Source: Saccoglossus kowalevskii
Lineage: Eukaryota > Hemichordata > Enteropneusta > Harrimaniidae
Direction: 5' to 3'
Assembly: GCF_000003605.2 (NCBI RefSeq)
Contig: NW_003135827.1
Span: 62,001-126,000, forward strand
Length of the DNA stretch: 64,000 nt
Of this stretch, positions 62,041 to 64,000 are shown piece after piece. The stretch's first letter is position 1. Every line of letters starts with the position of its first letter. Made by a program: the position numbers and the translations under genes. The notes under the pieces were generated by a model. That model saw only the letters and a list, made by a program, of their open reading frames with translations, was not told where the DNA came from and ran no database searches.

Positions 62041-62150
62041 TTTTGCATGCAGGTAAGGTATACCTACAGACATAACTGTGGACATTATGCTTATACTTAT
62101 GTACTAAGACGTTAGTTAACATTTAATATCAGGCAATGCATTGGTTCATT
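62041..62150 (+). repeat. 110-bp replacement segment, copy 17
   Basis: It has the TATAC variant. Upstream is GCATAAG. Downstream is CACTCTGAATAAG, then a unit with ACATACATGACCG and CATGG, the same chain as after copy 9. Confidence 0.95.
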
Positions 62151-64000
62151 ACCCTGGCTACGTGTTAAAATGGTTATGAATTCACTCTGAATAAGTACGT
62201 ACATAACCGACCAATCGTGGACTTTAATTCAATGTGTTGGTCAGGGTTCTGACCCTGTGTATTTTTCGGTGGGTACCGTTTAATTTCACTACCCTGGCTA
62301 CGTGTTAAAATGGTTATGAATTCATTTTGGATAAGTACATACATGACCGACCAATCATGGACTTTAATTCAATGTGTTGGTCAGGGTTCTGACCCTGTGT
62401 ATTTTTCGGTGGGTACCGTTTAATTTCACTACCCTGGCTACGCGTTAAAATGGTTATGAATTCATTTTGGATAAGTACGTACATAACCGACCAATCGTGG
62501 ACTTTAATTCAATGTGTTGGTCAGGGTTCTGACCCTGTGTATTTTTCGGTGGGTACCGTTTAATTTCACTACCCTGGCTACCTGTTAAAATGGTTATGAA
62601 TTCATTTTGGATAAGTACGTACATAACCGACCAATCGTGGACTTTAATTCAATGTGTTGGTCAGGGTTCTGACCCTGTGTATTTTTCGGTGGGTACCGTT
62701 TAATTTCACTATCCTGGCTACGTGTTAAAATGGTTATGAATTCATTTTGGATAAGTACGTACATAACCGACCAATCGTGGACTTTAATTCAATGTGTTGG
62801 TCAGGGTTCTGACCCTGTGTATTTTTCGGTGGGTACCGTTTAATCTCACAACCCTGGCTACGCGTTAAAATGGTTATGAATTCATTTTGGATAAGTACGT
62901 ACATAACCGACCAATCGTGGACTTTAATTCAATGTGTTGGTCAGGGTTCTGACCCTGTGTATTTTTCGGTGGGTACCGTTTAATTTCACTATCCTGGCTA
63001 CGTGTTAAAATGGTTATGAATTCATTTTGGATAAGTACGTACATAACCGACCAATCGTGGACTTTAATTCAATGTGTTGGTCAGGGTTCTGACCCTGTGT
63101 ATTTTTCGGTGGGTACCATTTAATTTCACTACCCTGGCTACGCGTTAAAATGGTTATGAATTCATTTTGGATAAGTACGTACATAACCGACCAATCGTGG
63201 ACTTTAATTCAATGTGTTGGTCAGGATTCTGACCCTGTGTATTTTTCGGTGGGTACCGTTTAATTTCACTATCCTGGCTACGTGTTAAAATGGTTATGAA
63301 TTCATTTTGGATAAGTACGTACATAACCGACCAATCGTGGACTTTAATTCAATGTGTTGGTCAGGGTTCTGACCCTGTGTATTTTTCGGTGGGTACCGTT
63401 TAATTTCACTACCCTGGCTACGCGTTAAAATGGTTATGAATTCATTTTGGATAAGTACGTACATAACCGACCAATCGTGGACTTTAATTCAATGTGTTGG
63501 TCAGGGTTCTGACCCTGTGTATTTTTCGGTGGGTACCGTTTAATTTCACTACCCTGGCTACGTGTTAAAATGGTTATGAATTCATTTTGGATAAGTACGT
63601 ACATAACCGACCAATCGTGGACTTTAATTCAATGTGTTGGTCAGGGTTCTGACCCTGTGTATTTTTCGGTGGGTACCGTTTAATTTCACTACCCTGGCTA
63701 CGTGTTAAAATGGTTATGAATTCATTTTGCATAAGTACGTACATAACCGACCAATCGTGGACTTTAATTCAATGTGTTGGTCAGGGTTCTGACCCTGTGT
63801 ATTTTTCGGTGGGTACCGTTTAATTTCACTATCCTGGCTACGTGTTAAAATGGTTATGAATTCATTTTGGATAAGTACGTACATAACCGACCAATCGTGG
63901 ACTTTAATTCAATGTGTTGGTCAGGGTTCTGACCCAGTGTATTTTTCGGTGGGTACCGTTTAATTTCACTACCCTGGCTACACGTTAAAATGGTTATGAA
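62151..64000. repeat. Array segment after hybrid 17 (about 13 standard units)
   Basis: Mostly plain units alternating C115/ACGCG with T115/ACGTG. GACCCAGTGTAT followed by CTACACG at the very end (63931 onward) repeats the chain at 42686-42740. The array is still in progress at the last base, so its right boundary lies outside the window. No gene is present. Confidence 0.95.

Larger units (their letters stand above)
1..64000. repeat. Tandem satellite array, 140-bp monomer, head-to-tail
   Basis: Any landmark, such as GAATTC, GGTACC or GTACGTAC, recurs every 140 bp from the first base to the last; for example GAATTC lies at 57 and 197. About 435 standard units plus 17 hybrid units of 186 bp account for the full length. 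All copies lie in one orientation, and I found no inversion, transposon or unique DNA. My consensus has 56 G+C in 140 bases. Standard copies mostly differ from it by a few substitutions, many at CpG. Because 140 is not a multiple of 3, no reading frame can continue coherently through the array, which argues against a coding tandem repeat. Size and homogeneity suggest eukaryotic heterochromatin (inference). I cannot match it to a named satellite family. Confidence 0.98.

Noticed and set aside
246-62150. The 110-bp segment as a transposon or MITE
   Set aside because: There are no terminal inverted repeats or target-site duplications. It replaces 64 bp instead of adding to the unit, and its breakpoints are the same in every copy.
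1-64000. CRISPR array
   Set aside because: Units are contiguous 140-bp copies with no short repeat and unique spacer alternation. The 17 segments are identical insertions, not diverse spacers.
1-64000. Bacterial or phage origin of the window
   Set aside because: No coding sequence, ribosome binding site or operon structure occurs in 64 kb. Such an array is typical of eukaryotic heterochromatin.

Overview
The whole window is one uninterrupted, head-to-tail satellite DNA array. The basic unit is 140 bp and about 40% GC. About 435 standard copies and 17 longer hybrid copies fill all 64 kb, all in the same orientation, and the array runs off both ends. I see no protein gene, RNA gene, transposon, CRISPR array or unique sequence. 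A satellite block of this size and homogeneity, with CpG-biased variation, points to a nuclear eukaryotic chromosome, probably heterochromatin such as a centromeric, pericentromeric or subtelomeric block. I do not recognise the monomer, so I name no species.

Phase convention used below: phase 1 is the G of the GAATTC found once in nearly every unit (57-62 in the first full copy). In order, the unit carries GAATTC (1-6, inside the 10-bp palindrome ATGAATTCAT), GTACGTAC (18-25), two overlapping and mutually exclusive inverted repeats (62-77 and 65-80), GGTACC (95-100), and a variable ACGTG/ACGCG (123-127). Recurrent variants define subfamilies: C115 or T115, T126 or C126, GGATAAG or GCATAAG at phases 12-18, CATTTTGG or CACTCTGG at 6-13, and the 'T type' with CTTGG at 39-43 plus TTATTTC at 47-53.

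The most distinctive feature is a 110-bp segment that replaces phases 50-113 (64 bp) and gives a 186-bp hybrid unit. It occurs 17 times with identical breakpoints: 246, 8007, 14918, 16082, 17248, 20094, 24198, 27173, 30163, 36508, 38090, 40936, 44062, 48309, 56346, 58216 and 62041. The hybrids are separated by whole numbers of monomers (7 to about 56) and sit in recognisable flanking haplotypes. This indicates one founding recombination, followed by spread through block duplication and unequal exchange.

Superimposed on this are local higher-order repeats: a 281-bp dimer near 6.1-6.9 kb, a 420-bp trimer at 21.2-22.0 kb, a 280-bp dimer at 32.1-32.5 kb and a 700-bp pentamer at 35.4-36.3 kb. There are also longer duplications shared between places 6 to 31 kb apart, often differing by whole monomers. 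Several short patches with clustered one-base homopolymer gains or losses look like local consensus errors, not biology. The short reading frames present on both strands are by-products of the repeat, and I call none of them a gene.
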